64,000 nt of DNA from Liquidambar formosana (taxonomy: Eukaryota; Streptophyta; Magnoliopsida; Saxifragales; Altingiaceae), in contig JBBPBK010000112.1 in NCBI GenBank assembly GCA_039720395.1, positions 217,791-281,790 on the forward strand, in the 5' to 3' direction. Under the pieces are notes generated by a model. It was not told where the DNA came from. It saw nothing but the letters and a program-made list of their open reading frames with translations, and ran no database searches. Shown piece by piece: positions 45,570-57,468 of the stretch (positions are counted from its first letter, which is position 1; each line of letters opens with the position of its first letter). Both the position numbers and the translations under genes were made by a program.

Positions 45570-46600
45570 CATTTTTTTCTTCCGTTGAAGTAAAGAAGGT
45601 ATTATTAACAAAAGGGGAAAAGATCATATATATAAGAAGTATACAAGAAAGCCTAATAGCGTATGGACTCTAGAAACTCCTGTAGGGTTCCTACTAAAAA
45701 AACTCTCTAACTTACCCAAAGCGAGAAGACATTTTTTTTTTTCTTTTTGGGTAAGTATAACAAAAATACATTCAAATACATGTATCTTTACTAAACTAAT
45801 ATTCTTCTTAATATTGTCAAAATTTCTCTTGTTCCTCGATCTTTGTCCTAAGGGACCAAAATATAGCATGCAGCACCATCTTCCACACTTTCTGAACATC
45901 TTTGTGGGAGCTACTACAACACCATGACTCTACCACCTGTAATATTGTCCTTAGCAACCCCCAATGGAATTGAAATAACTCTAAGCACGAGTTCCATGCC
46001 TCCCTAGCTATGGAGCAATGAATAAGGAGAAGATCTAATTACTTTTTCTTCGACTTATATAAAGCACACCAATTCACCAGATTAAACTCGCTATTCTACA
46101 AATTATCTAGCATGAAGCATTTTCCGCAACATGCCACATTGCCACCCAAGTAAAGAGCATAACCCTAGACGGAACTCTTAGGACCCAAATCTTAGGCGCC
46201 GGGAAGATAATACTATTAAGTTTTCAACTTAAAAGCCTAAGCTTATAAGGGGAGGGCCCAAATAGGTATATGAAAACATGTTAGATTCGATATTTAATCA
46301 ATGTGGGATGTAGTGGATTTCTAACACTCCGCCTCACGTGTAGGCCTAACAACATAGAAATGGGCCTATCACATGGACAATAAAGACAGGCTCATAAGTG
46401 AAATGGGCCCAGGAACGACATCTTCTGATACGATGTTAAGTTTCCAACTTAAAAGCCTAAGCTTATAAAGGGAGGGCCCAAACAGGTATATGAAAACATG
46501 TTAGATTCGATATTTAATCGATGTGGGATGTGGTAGATTTCCAACAAATACATTGAGGCCCAGCTAAAGCCTTGTAGTAGGATTTGACTAAGAATACCCA
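45570..46600 (-). mobile_element. LINE (L1-type) 3' fragment C
   Basis: The minus strand shows KSYYKALAGPQ near 46590-46552, then, after the TRIM insertion, a broken zinc-finger (zf-RVT) region (LLIHCSIAREAWNSCLELF) near 46030-45950. It ends in a 3' UTR with TTGTTAATAATACCTTC near 45590. Frames are broken. The TRIM at 46214-46546 sits inside it. Confidence 0.7.
46214..46546 (-). mobile_element. Complete TRIM element 1 (TSD AATAC)
   Basis: Two 113-bp LTRs (46214-46326 and 46434-46546) share aaaagcctaagcttataa and acatgttagattcgata. Perfect AATAC duplications flank it (46209-46213 and 46547-46551). On the minus strand the right LTR is followed by TCGTATCAGA (primer-binding site), and GTGAGGCGGAG (purine tract) precedes the left LTR. 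The total is 333 bp with only about 107 bp between LTRs: a terminal-repeat retrotransposon in miniature. The left LTR's terminal TG/CA pair is damaged at one base. Confidence 0.93.
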
Positions 46601-46894
46601 TACATCCACAACATATAAACATATTAGATTACATATAAACATATCATACTGACAATTTTGACACTCATAAAAATATAGAGAGGCAACATAGGACTCTATT
46701 ATAAAGCATATAAATAATTTAATGTTAGTCCTTAAAATTTGGGAAGACTTTGTTTTGTCTAGTGTCATAAAATGCCCTTTAGATATGGAAAATCCTATTT
46801 TAGGAGATGTTTCTCATGTTCAATGGAGCTAAAATGACAGTACACACATGGATAGGGTTTTAAACCTCAATCTTAACCCATAGGTTGCAACACT

Positions 46895-49800
46895 TTTTTC
46901 TTTTTGTGATTAGCAACAAAGGATAAATTTTATTAATAATAAAAGAGAGATATAGTAGGAGGACAAGAAGTCCACCCAAAGCCAACCGACCAATAGAAAA
47001 GTACAATAATAAATAAAACTAACAACACACAGCTTTCCAATCCGAATTTAACAAACAATGGAATATCACCAAACTCCTTTGAAGAATAAACCCAAAGACA
47101 ACAAAAAAAATGCACCTTGTTCCACAACCCATCCAAAGAAGACATCCTATCCTCATACATGCTAGCATTCCTTTCGAGCCAAATAACCTAAAATGCCGCC
47201 AAAATAGCATAGCTCTAAATAACCCCAGCTTTCTTACCTCTCCCAAGACCCCAAAAATGGATCTCAAACACCTTTGAGACACAACCCAGAAAACCCCAAG
47301 ATTCACCACCAAGACTACAAAGTCTAAACCACAACCACCTAGCCATAGAGCCATATAGGAAGAGATGATCAATGCTCGCCATCTTTTCTTTGCACATAAT
47401 ACACCACTGAGGGCATAAATAAAGAAAAGGGCTCCTTCTTTGAAGCAACTCATTAATATTAATTCTCGTGTCCAATAGACCAAGCAAAAGCCCAAACTTT
47501 GAGAAGCACACATCCTTTCCAAATCATGACTGAGGGAGGAAAAAAAGGAATATTGGGATTCTTAACCAATTTCTCAAAAAATGATTTACAAGAAAAAACT
47601 CCATAAGAATTAGCATTCTAAATCCTCCATCTGGAATAAACTCTCTTAACGAAAAAGCGTCCAATAATAATAGCAAGGCCAAAAGCTCTAAAATTTCCCT
47701 ATCATTAAGATTTTGGAAGAACATGAAATGCCAACTGAAGTAAAGAGATTTAGACGAAACCATGGAAAAAATAGAAACATTATAAGACAAAGAAAATCTA
47801 TATAGATGGGGAAATAAAGAAGGAAAATAAGCTTTCCCTCGCCAATGATCCTCCCAAAAATACACTTTGTCCCAATTCCTAACAAATTAACAAAGAAGTA
47901 AATACTACAAAACCGTCCAAACCCAAAGAAATAGATTTCCAAGGACACTTAGCAAAAGTCCTAGGACACACTTGAGCATCCCATCCATTATCACGCAATC
48001 CATACTTACTTTTAATAATAGCATGCCATAAAAAATCTATCTCTAAAGGGAACCTCCACAATCAAGGGAACCTCCCCAACCACTTGATAATAAGAGCAAC
48101 ATTTCTCTCCACAATCTTACCAAGTGCTAAACCCCTTGAGTTTTTTGGTCTAGCTACAACATCTCAACGGACAAGATGATCTCTCTTAGCCTCACCACTA
48201 CCTTCCCACAAAAGTCTCTCATTAAATTTTCTAGTAATCGATCTACCCTAGAAGGAATTCTAAAAAGAAACAAATAATAGGTGGGAATACTAGACAAAAC
48301 TAACTGTATCAAAACTAATATCTCGCCTTTAGAAATTAAATCTCTCTTCTAACCATCCAATCTTTTCCTAACCCTTTCAATCACTAGATTCCAAAATGTC
48401 TAAAAATAAGGGTTCCCACGCAAAGGAAGACCTAAATAGGTTAAGGGCCACTCTCCCACAGAACAACCTAACTCATATGCTATATAACCCCTAAATTTTA
48501 TCAGCTTCACAGTTAATCCTGAGAATAGCTAGCACTCTTACCCACATTGACTTTAAGCCTTGAAACTATTTCAAAAACCTACAAAATTAATTGAAAATTT
48601 AAAAATTTTAGCTCATCCCAGAGGAAAAAAACAAAGTGTCATCCACAAATTGCAAATGAGAAACTGAAACTCTATCTCAACCCACCTCAAATCCCTCAAC
48701 CAAACCTACCACCTTGGCTCTATCTGTATTTCTACCCAAAACATCTTCCACTAAGGTAAACAAAAAAAAGGGATGAAGGATCTCCCCATCTCAACCCCTA
48801 TAACGCCTTGAATGTATTACTCAGCTTCCCATTGATAATCACAGTTAAATTAGTAGAGAACAAATAACCATTAATTCACTTCACAACCCCCCCCCCCCTT
48901 TTTTTTAAACAAAATCCCAAAAATCCCATTCCACATGCCATAAGCTTTTTCAAAATCAATTTTAAACAACAGACCTTCCTTCTTATCTAACCAATATTCG
49001 ACCACTGCTTCATTGGAAATTAAAACCAAATCTAGAATTTGATGACCATCTATAAACGCACCCCAAGCCTCCAAAATAGTCTCACCTAAAACCTCTCTCA
49101 GTATAATAGATAGACTTTATCCATAATCTTATACAAGGATGAAGCCAAACTAGTTGGCCTAAAATCTTTAATCTTCAAGGAATCACTTTTCTTAGGAATC
49201 AAACAAATAAATGAATCATTAGTCCTTACATTAACAACCTCATTATCCAAGAACTTCAAAAAAACAAAAAACAAAAAACAAAAACTTTCAAGAGATTATC
49301 TGTAATAACAATCCAACAATATTGAAACAAAGACAATCTAAACCCATCCAAACCCATAGCCTTATCCCTTCCAGAATAAAAAATTATAAACTTAATCTCA
49401 TCTAAATCAAAAGGCCTCTCTAATTTTTCTGTAGTGGCTCACTAGTAGGTGACAAAAACAAACACTGTAACGCAGGCCTATCCCCACCAATTGAGCTATA
49501 AAGAGAGGAGAAAAAAATTATAAATCTCATTAATAATCCTCCCTCTATTTTCAATTACAGAGCTATATATCTTCCAGTTGCAGCTTATTAATCAACTTCT
49601 TTTTCCTACTACCATTAGCTACCCTATGAAAAAAATCTAATATTGTTATCTCCTTTCAACCCCTTCACCTTAGCCTTTTGAGACCACAAATTTTCCTCTT
49701 TAAATATAATTTCTTTGAAATTTTCCTTTAAGTCATTCCTCTCTAATCTCTAATGCTCACTTAAAGCTCTACCCTCCTCTAAATGATCCAATTCCTCAAT

Positions 49801-49990
49801 CGTCCTAGAAATAGATTTTTTCAAAATTCTAAGATCACCAAACACCTCTTTATTCTAAGTTTTAATCTTCTTTTTAACCAATTTCAATTTCTGTATAAAT
49901 TTAAAACCCTTCCATCCATGAACAGCATCCACCACAATTTACAAAAGAAGTGATCCTCTAACCACATATTCTCCAATCTGAAAGGCGAAG
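46895..49990 (-). mobile_element. LINE A, reverse transcriptase to 3' end
   Basis: Read right to left: the endonuclease-RT linker (SPFRLENMWLEDHFF near 49960, KAKVKGVEKGD near 49660), RT with QILDLVLISNEAV and LLFKIDFEKAYG (49070-48940), the active-site block HLQFVDDTLFFSS near 48650 (usual YADDT), the post-RT part (LISKGEILVLIQ, IPTYYLFLFRIPS near 48300), WEDHWRGK-type sequence near 47850, the zf-RVT finger (CPQWCIMCKEKMASIDHLFL near 47400) and a 3' UTR ending GTTGCTAATCACAAAAAG at 46895. Stops and frameshifts are many. The 5' part with the endonuclease lies at 51418-52120, separated by a 1.4-kb insertion. Confidence 0.85.
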
Positions 49991-50167
49991 GACCTCATGA
50001 AAACCTCTCAGTATCTAACTGAATATATTACAACAATACGGGTGTGAATATCGGGAGTGAGTGTGAGTGCATATCTAGGAGTCAGACTCATCAAAATTTT
50101 AAATTTAGGATACGGAGACTTGGCTAAAAAGATCCAAAAATGGGGTACAGATGCGAAGATACTTGTG

Positions 50168-50288
50168 TGTGTGTCTATATATATATATACATATATATAC
50201 ATACATACATACTTATCTCTCTCTCTCTCTCTCTTTTTCTCTCTCTCGATATATATCTATATCTATATATATATATATATATATATAT
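50168..50288. repeat. Compound microsatellite (TG, TA, TACA, TC, TA)
   Basis: Consecutive runs of gt, ta, taca, tc/ct and ta repeats. The fold-back MITE begins right after the last (TA)n. Confidence 0.9.
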
Positions 50289-50549
50289 GGTAATGATCCT
50301 ATCAGCATGTGCAGCGTATATCAACACGGCTACAAACCTACAATTACTAATTACAAACCTTTAATTGACTGATTACAAACTCATAATTGACTGACTACAA
50401 ATGTCGCCTACAGGCCAGATAATTGTCCATTTGTAGTCAGTCAATTGTAAGTTTGTAATCAGTCAATTGTGGGTTTATAATCAACAATTGTAGGTTTGTA
50501 GCTGTGTTGATATAAGCCTATATCAGCACATGCTGATAGGATCATTACC
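50289..50549. mobile_element. Fold-back MITE, 261 bp
   Basis: Perfect 24-bp terminal inverted repeats (ggtaatgatcctatcagcat + gtgc at the left, its complement at 50526-50549). Most of the interior also pairs (tacaaacctacaatt with aattgtaggtttgta; aattgactga with tcagtcaatt). It lies in a (TA)n tract, so a TA target duplication cannot be distinguished. The superfamily is unassigned. Confidence 0.88.
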
Positions 50550-50911
50550 GTATTATATATATATAAGGCAAATATGATTAGGGGAATTTTTGTAAAGATT
50601 CTGATATGTGGTAGCATTTCCATAATAATTAGACTTGGAGTCAAATAATAAATTCAAATTTTGATTATTTAAGAATAAATGAAGATAAAGATTAAATTGA
50701 CAAGGTGAAAATATAAAAGGTTTTTGATAAAAAAAAAAAAAAAGAAAATATAAAAAGGTTAGCAGGTGAGCAGAATAGGTTTCATTCAACATAACCAAAA
50801 CCATCGCCCTTTTATGTCACTTTTGGCTACAGCATCCACGGTAGCCTCTTCTGGGAAGACTTTTGACACCTCTGAAAAAAGGTCCAGCCAGTATAAGGTA
50901 TGCTCTTCCCT

Positions 50912-51428
50912 TATCTCTTTCCCCCTTTCTCTCTCTCTTTCTCTTTCTCTCTCTCTCTCTTTCTTTTTTATTTCCTTCTTCAGCCCCTTGTTGATGCCAT
51001 TGTTGTTGTTGTGATGCATCTGATTTGTAGATGAGCTATCTAGCACAGATCCTATATCCGTACCCGTGTCATGTCATGTTGACACGAGTACCTTACGGTA
51101 AGGTGCCATATCCATGTAACATAGCTAACTGAATAAGGCAATGATCGATGAACTCTAAGTAAAGCACCTATCTCTTTCCCCCTCCCCCCTCTCTCTCTCT
51201 CTCTATTTCTCTCTCTCCCTCTCTCTTTTCTTTCCTTCTTCCAACCCCTCGATGATGCCATTGTTGTTGTTGTGATGCATCCAATTTGTAGATGAGCTAT
51301 CTAGCACAGATCCTATATCCATACCCATGTCATGTCGTGTTGACACGAATACTTTGCGGTAAGGTACTGTATCCATGTAACATAGCTAACTAAATAGGGC
51401 AATGATTTGATGGAATTCTAAGTAAAGC
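50912..51428. repeat. Tandem duplication of a 257-bp unit
   Basis: Unit 1 (50912-51168) and unit 2 (51169 to about 51428) both run from tatctctttccccc through a CT-rich microsatellite, gatgccattgttgttgttgt, gatgagctatctagcacaga and catgtaacatagctaact. They are about 85-90 percent alike by eye. The copies are inserted between the endonuclease and RT parts of LINE A. Confidence 0.85.
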
Positions 51429-52120
51429 CTCTTACATTTGAGAATAACTCCTCCAATCCATAGAAAAAAGGAAAACGATCAATCCTATTACAAAATAGGT
51501 TATCTTGCAAATTAGACCATGTATGTCTAGCATTAATGAAACGAGGATCTCTCAACAAACAATCACTAACAAAAGAATCAAAATCTCTCATGCTCCTAGT
51601 AAACCTTGATCCATTAATCTTCTCAAATAAAGACCTAACAACATTAAAATCACCACCCAACACGCAATTCAAATTTGCAACAACACGAAAAGACTATAGA
51701 GCTCATCCTTAAAACCACATCTTATCCCTGGGCCTATCCTATAAATACCTAACAACCACAACTCAACTCCATTTAACCTTTCACTTAGATGAAATTGAGA
51801 AACTCCCATATTCCCAACTCCAATCATATAGTCCCAAGAAATCATAATACCACCTGATCTACCCCACGAGGGTAATCCTTTATGTCTTAATCCCCCAAAG
51901 ACTCTTAACCAAATTCCTATCTATAGATTCTAACTTGGTTTCCTAAAGCATTAAAACATATGAATTGATTTTCCTCAAAAAATCGTAATAATACTCATTT
52001 TCCTCTTAGACCCTCAAAAGGCGCCCTACCACCTCTAATTCTCATTATTAAGCTTTTCACAAACCCGACATCCCACAACACCTCCCCTTCTGACCCAAAC
52101 AAAAAATCACTAACCCTAAG
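51418..52120 (-). pseudogene. LINE A endonuclease region
   Basis: The minus strand reads KINSYVLML then ETKLESIDRNLVKSLWG (catalytic Glu region), GLYDWSWEYGSFSIS, then NCVLGGDFNVVRSLFEKING, RFTRSMRDFDSFVSDCLLRD and HTWSNLQDN. This is the apurinic-type endonuclease fold of plant L1 elements with its GDFN motif. Stops occur in the first half. It continues at 49990 after the insertion. Confidence 0.8.
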
Positions 52121-52129
52121 TTTTTTTCT

Positions 52130-52795
52130 TTTTGCAAGGAGGAACAATAAAGGGAAAATCTTGGTTAGGGCCTATCACCACATTAAGCGTCCTTTCAGAA
52201 CTTAACTCGCACCTCCTCCACCTTGAAAACTAACTTTCTCCTAGAAGGCCTCCTTCCTTTTCATAATTACTTTCCAAACATGCACCCCATACAAAAGTAT
52301 GACTTCACTAGATCTCCACTCCTCCTACTCACCGCCATAACTCCACTTAATCACATCTCTCAACAACAAACCTCCATAACCACTTCCTTGACAAAGCTTG
52401 GTTCACTTTAGTAAGAGGGCTTAACCCTGATCCTCTTTCAGAATTTACAAAGAAAATAGTCTCAGTTAACCAGATGGATTTTCCACACATCATCCTACCT
52501 TGCCCATAAGAAGTCCCTTTGGATCTTCTCTAATCTCTTAGTAACAAACGTCGGGATTTGGAACATAGGCATGAAGTAGGTGGGAATGCTACATAAGGTG
52601 CTTTTGATGAGAGTTAACTTACCTCCTCTAGGAATATGACTTCCTTTCCAACCACTGAGCCTCTTCTCAAACCTTTCCATTGCTAGATTCTAGATCCCTT
52701 TCGTCCTAAAAGGAGGCCCTAGGGGAGACTGATGTAAGAAGATGGTAAAGTCCCAAATTTGCACCCCAAATAGAAGTTAACCCTTCTCGATCCAC
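52130..52795 (-). pseudogene. LINE fragment B (post-RT region)
   Basis: The minus strand reads ERFEKRLSGWKGSHIPRGGK, LTLIKSTLCSIPTYFMPMFQ and RLEKIQRDFLWAR, then LTKVNQALSRKWLWRF and YGVHVWKVI. This is the stretch following the RT in plant L1 ORF2. It overlaps in content with LINE A near 48100-48400, so it belongs to another insertion. Confidence 0.8.
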
Positions 52796-53163
52796 CCTAG
52801 ACATCTTATTAAAAAAAATCAATCAAGATCGATATTAGATTACATACATGCATATTATACTGGGCATTTGAAATATATGAAATTTGTATATATATATATA
52901 CATATACACACACATAAAAATAATGGATCATGCACGGAACAATATTTAGAATCCTTTTCCAAGAATTAATGTTTATAGAGTAAATCTCAAATATGGGTAG
53001 AACTATAGGGAAGCACCTACAAGAATTACCATCTCTATAGTAAAGAAACAATACCAATACCAATATATACTCACTAGCCTGAGGGACAAAGCCAAATGCA
53101 AGATGTATGAAACAAAGGTGTTGTGATGCGAGTTAGGAAGGGACTTGAACTTTTAAGTAGTGG

Positions 53164-53511
53164 TGTTAAGTTTCCAACCTAAAAGCCTAATCTATTAAGT
53201 GGAGGGCCCAAACACGTATATGAAGCCATATTAAACTAAAATTTAATCAATGTGAGATGTGGGACTTCATAACACCTCCCCTCACATGCAAGCCTTACAA
53301 TACGACAACGAGCTTGTCGTGTGGACAATAACAATGAGCTCACAATGAAATAGACCAAACAACAACAACAATACAATAACGAGCTCTAATAACATGTTAA
53401 ATTTCCAACCTAAAAGCCTAAGCTATTAGGTTAGAGGGCCCAAACAAGTATATGAAGCCATATTAAACTCAATATATATTTAATCAATGTGGGACATCGG
53501 ACTTCCCTACA
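53164..53511 (-). mobile_element. TRIM element 2
   Basis: LTRs at 53164-53274 and 53395-53511 share ttccaacctaaaagcctaa, ggagggcccaaac and gaagccatattaaact. On the minus strand TGTTATTAGAGCTC after the right LTR is a decayed primer-binding site, and a G-rich tract precedes the left LTR. It is the same family as TRIM 1. The flanks (agtgg and gggtt) do not match, so the target duplication is lost. Confidence 0.85.
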
Positions 53512-54690
53512 GGGTTGCATAGATATAATCATGGTAATTACAAGGTAAGGGTTTTTTGAGGGATAAGGGCAAAGCATCCCATTACAACTAATCCTCTACA
53601 TGAAACTTCCTAACGTACTATCTTCGGATGGAAGTTCAAGTTTTATGTGTTCAACAAATGTTTCACACAACAAAACAAGAATTTGTCAAGCTAGTCTCCA
53701 TTAACATTTCAAATTAATATGCTCATATCGGCCAACTACATATTGGAATTTGAAGGCACTGATATGCCTTTACGGCGGTGATATGCATATGTATAAACGA
53801 TTCAACACTATATTAACATGTAATGGACAATACGCCCCGATACTCTATAAAAGTCACTTATACTCAAGTTTTTTTCCACTTTTTAGCCATTCACCATTTT
53901 TTTCACAAGAAACATCATAAAAGAAACCATTGTTGAGCATCAAACGCTATATCTGCAATGTTAGATCGATGAGTTTAACCATGAATCATGATTTTTTGAA
54001 TTTTTTATAATTTTTTATTCTCTTTTGTGATTGTAATAGGGTAGTGATACATAGGACCACTTTAAGGGGATGAACACTGGGGACGACTAACAACCTTGAA
54101 GCTAATTGGTCAGTACAAAAACCACCTAAATAGGTAATACCAAAAATACCCACCACACAAATTAGAATCAACCAAAAATCACACCCAAATCAAAAAACTA
54201 GATTTCCGCACTGATTTTGAGTTTCCAAAATCAAATCGATCACTTGATTCAAACTAGGAAAAAAAGGAAAGAAAAGCTACAAGAAAATTCAAGATAAAAA
54301 GAAAAAGAAAAATATCAAGATAAAATCATTAATTTAAAACATAAGTTCATGCATGCAACCAGGAGCAAAGAATAATTATCTTGATAGTTTAACTTTTAAC
54401 TTTTTAAAATCAAGCACTTTGATCACTCACAAAAAAAAAAAAAACTAGAAACTCAAGATAATTATTTGAAGAACCGGGACAATTATCTGAAGAACCGATA
54501 TAATTATCTCATAAAATCGAGATAATTATCATGATTTGTGAAAGAAAAAACTTTGAATTTAAAACAAAAAATTTAGAAGAAAAAAATTATCTTGATCTAG
54601 TTTGATACAACTAGTAGTAAACAAAAAAAAAAATATAAATAATAAAATTAAAAAAAAATACCAGACGTTTGATACACCCTCATCCCACGT
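53512..54690. other. AT-rich intergenic stretch, no gene seen
   Basis: Near 54450-54540 the motif (a)taattatct with gaagaaccg recurs three to four times at about 25-bp spacing. Otherwise featureless. Confidence 0.4.
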
Positions 54691-54745
54691 TTCACCTTTA
54701 CCTTTACCTTCACCTTCACCTTTACCTTCACCTCCCCTTCCACCT
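54691..54745. repeat. Hexanucleotide-like repeat CACCTT/TACCTT
   Basis: About eight units of (t/c)acctt in a row, bracketed by ccacgtttcac and cctacgtttcac, themselves direct repeats. Confidence 0.8.
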
Positions 54746-54753
54746 ACGTTTCA

Positions 54754-55163
54754 CTAGAGATAACTAACAGTAGAAGAAATCCACTCATTGCCAATAGAAA
54801 AAAGAGAAATAAGCACCTTGTGGTTTAGATCGACGGCACACCCCATGATCGATTGTGACGATGGTAGCCAAGGGGATGGATGTGTTGGTCTGATTTCGTC
54901 AGCCAAGCTTCTTGATGGTGAGTAGCAAACATAAAGGAGAGGCCTCAATCTCTTCACCAGTACCTTGGTAGATTTGACAAAACTCGACTACCATTGGTTT
55001 CGGCCGGTGTAATGTTGGTTGCCGGAGATGGGGTTGTCCCAGAGACAAAATCCTGCTCGTTGAAGGTTTTGGTGGTGTGTTGAGGGATTTTTATGGTAAC
55101 AGAGAGAGAATCTGGATGGGAGTGGGTTGTTCTCCCTGTTTTGTGGGTAGAGGAGTTTTTCAA
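54754..55163 (-). other. Two overlapping small minus-strand frames, unrecognised
   Basis: Frames of 69 codons (55163-54954) and 67 codons (54957-54754) follow one another in different phases. The translations (SHPDSLSVTIKIPQHTTKT, PATNITPAETNGSR, SPSRSLADEIRPTHPSPWLP) are Ser/Thr/Pro-rich and match no family I know. Base composition is less AT-rich than the surroundings, so a broken gene exon is possible, but chance frames are as likely. Confidence 0.2.
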
Positions 55164-55858
55164 AGATAGAGAAAAGAAAGATCTAAATATGAGGGAGAGA
55201 AATTTGGATGAGGTAAGTTGTTTACCATGATTTGTGGGTTTTATTGGTAGAAGGGTAGTTTGTCACTTTGGCAATTCGGCTTGCCTTTGGTCCTAATAGG
55301 TTCATCCTATTAGTCATTATCCTTTGTTAATTGTTATTTAATAAATACTACTTTCTTAATAATTACTATATCATCGTCCTCAATATTAGGCCAACAAATT
55401 CAAGATTATAAACTTTAACTTTCTGTTTTATTTTTTTTTTTATAAATTCGTTTATTATAATTCATAATTTATTATAATAAATAGTAAATAGCATTGGGTG
55501 GACTTTTTGTCCCCCCTTCTTTGTATCTTTCTTTTTACATCAATAATATTGGTTTTGTTGCTTATCCCAAAAATAAATAAATAAAAAATAATAGTAAATA
55601 CTAAATCTTATCTAACCATAATATTAGGACAAAAAATTTTAAGATTTTTTTCTTTTTTTCTTTAAATTTATTTTATTATCATTTGTAATTAACTTATTAC
55701 AATTCAACATTATTAAATGTTAAGTTTGACTTACATAGTTTAACTCTAATCCTTTTTTACTTGTTATAATCATGTTTATCATATTGAAGATAGCATAACA
55801 CACTAATTATAAGCAAAAAAGACTTTAAACTTCATAAAAAGCCCTATTCATCTATCTA

Positions 55859-56332
55859 TCTATACTACCTATAAAAGGCTGAATCTCAGGAAAACTTTTG
55901 AATGACCAATACACCCTTATTTTTAAAAAAAATACATATTTACCCTTCCTTAATTGAAACACATAATAACATTCTTATCATTTAGTAACAAATGAAAGTT
56001 AGATTTTAACTCAAACTCTTAACAAATATTAAAGTTAGATTCTTACTCAAATTCCTTTTCCTAAAGCAACTATCAAGTTGCATGATAATATATATGAATA
56101 TAAACTTTTTAAATATTCCGTTTTATGAAGAAAAAAATTCTTAACATATATCTAAAGAGTTTTTTAATCTTTCGTTGACAATTTTGATTATATATAAAAA
56201 ATAAAAAAAATGTACTTTTGAATTTTAAACTTTATCTTTTATGAAAAAATAAAAAATTTATGTACATATTATTTTTGTATAACTAATATTATTTAAAAAT
56301 ATTCACTGTGCAACGCACATGTGTATATCTAG
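55859..56332 (+). mobile_element. Non-autonomous Helitron, 474 bp
   Basis: It begins TCTATACTACC directly after an A and ends ATATCTAG directly before a T, as Helitrons do. A small hairpin (gtgcaacgcac, 56308-56318) lies 14 bases from the CTAG end. There is no target duplication, as expected. The interior is AT-rich and non-coding. Confidence 0.85.
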
Positions 56333-57258
56333 TTATGATAAAATATACGAGGCAGTGAGCTAGGTTTGTTAAAATAGGGACTAAGCTTTTAATTTTTTTA
56401 CTATGTAAGTGTGTATAAACTATTAAGTTGTCAAGATATGCATATTTCACAAGGTTTCAATTTGAGTGAAGTTCTTAGCCTTTATAAAATAAAATAAATA
56501 AAAATAAATAATAAAAACACAATTTGCTTTCATAGTTTCATATGTGCTAATTTTTATGTTTGTTTAAATTAATAATTGTTATTTTGTGAGGAGTTTGCTA
56601 TGATAAAGATTCAGAGTATGGCTAAAAAAAAAATTGCCCCTACTAAAAGTCCATTCCGTCAACCCATCTGCAATCCACTTGCTATTCCAATATGTGTGGG
56701 TTAAAACTGCCCAATCATATGGGCAGATGTGGGTGAGAATTTAGTTTACCCGATGAGTTGTGGGCAAATTGCGGATAAACTATAAACTTGACCTAAACTG
56801 ACCCATAAGCACCCCTAGGTAGAGCCAGGAACTCACTCTAATGAGGTCACTTTAAGTCACTTAGAACTTAATCTAATTCTATAAATAAAATAAATTATTA
56901 TTGTTGTTTTGGCCAATAAGAGTTCTAAACCTTTAACCCGAGTGCCTAACTAATCCTTGGAACACGGGTAAGCCCATTACCTACACCACATTAGTTAACG
57001 CTCAAAATAAACCTAATTGGTTGCTAGCTTCAATAGAAAATGAAAAGTCGAATCCAAAGTCTTCTGCTTCTTAAAACTTACATCTCAAAAATCACAAGTG
57101 CACCTCTTTAGGTTAGATTAAATGAAATAAAAAATATTAGTTTTAGTATTTTATAAAATTCATCTATTATAATTGACAATAACGTTAACAAATCAAAACC
57201 ATTTGAATTAATAGTAACTTTAAATAAATTAACATTCATTGATAGTATTGGTGTAAAA
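56333..57258. other. AT-rich intergenic stretch, no gene seen
   Basis: A G/C-richer patch at about 56640-56820 (tgggcagatgtgggtgagaa, cccataagcacccctag) resembles the inside and end of a decayed hAT-type element, but no matching start was found. Confidence 0.35.
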
Positions 57259-57468
57259 ATGGTTTATCCTTACGCCAATGAATTAAAAAATTTAACAAAT
57301 CAACTCTGCATAAGGGACAATGTATTATCCTTACGCCACTTAGATCAGAAGGTTATTATAAGAAAAGGTTTGTGTATGTTGACATTTTGGCCAACGGGCT
57401 ATGTTGGTGTAAAAATTCGATCTACGGTAGAAGAAAAGATGAAAACAATGTTTCAAAGCGCATTATAA
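57259..57468 (+). other. Small open frame, 69 codons, unrecognised
   Basis: The translation (MVYPYANELKNLTNQLCIR... to KMKTMFQSAL) shows no domain I know. The DNA contains a short direct repeat, tatccttacgcca, at about 57266 and 57328. Most likely a chance frame or a transposon scrap. Confidence 0.2.

Noticed and set aside
49990..51428. Mutator element with a 9-bp duplication (aaacctct/aaagcctct)
   Set aside because: No terminal inverted repeats, and the right flank is part of the tandem unit itself.
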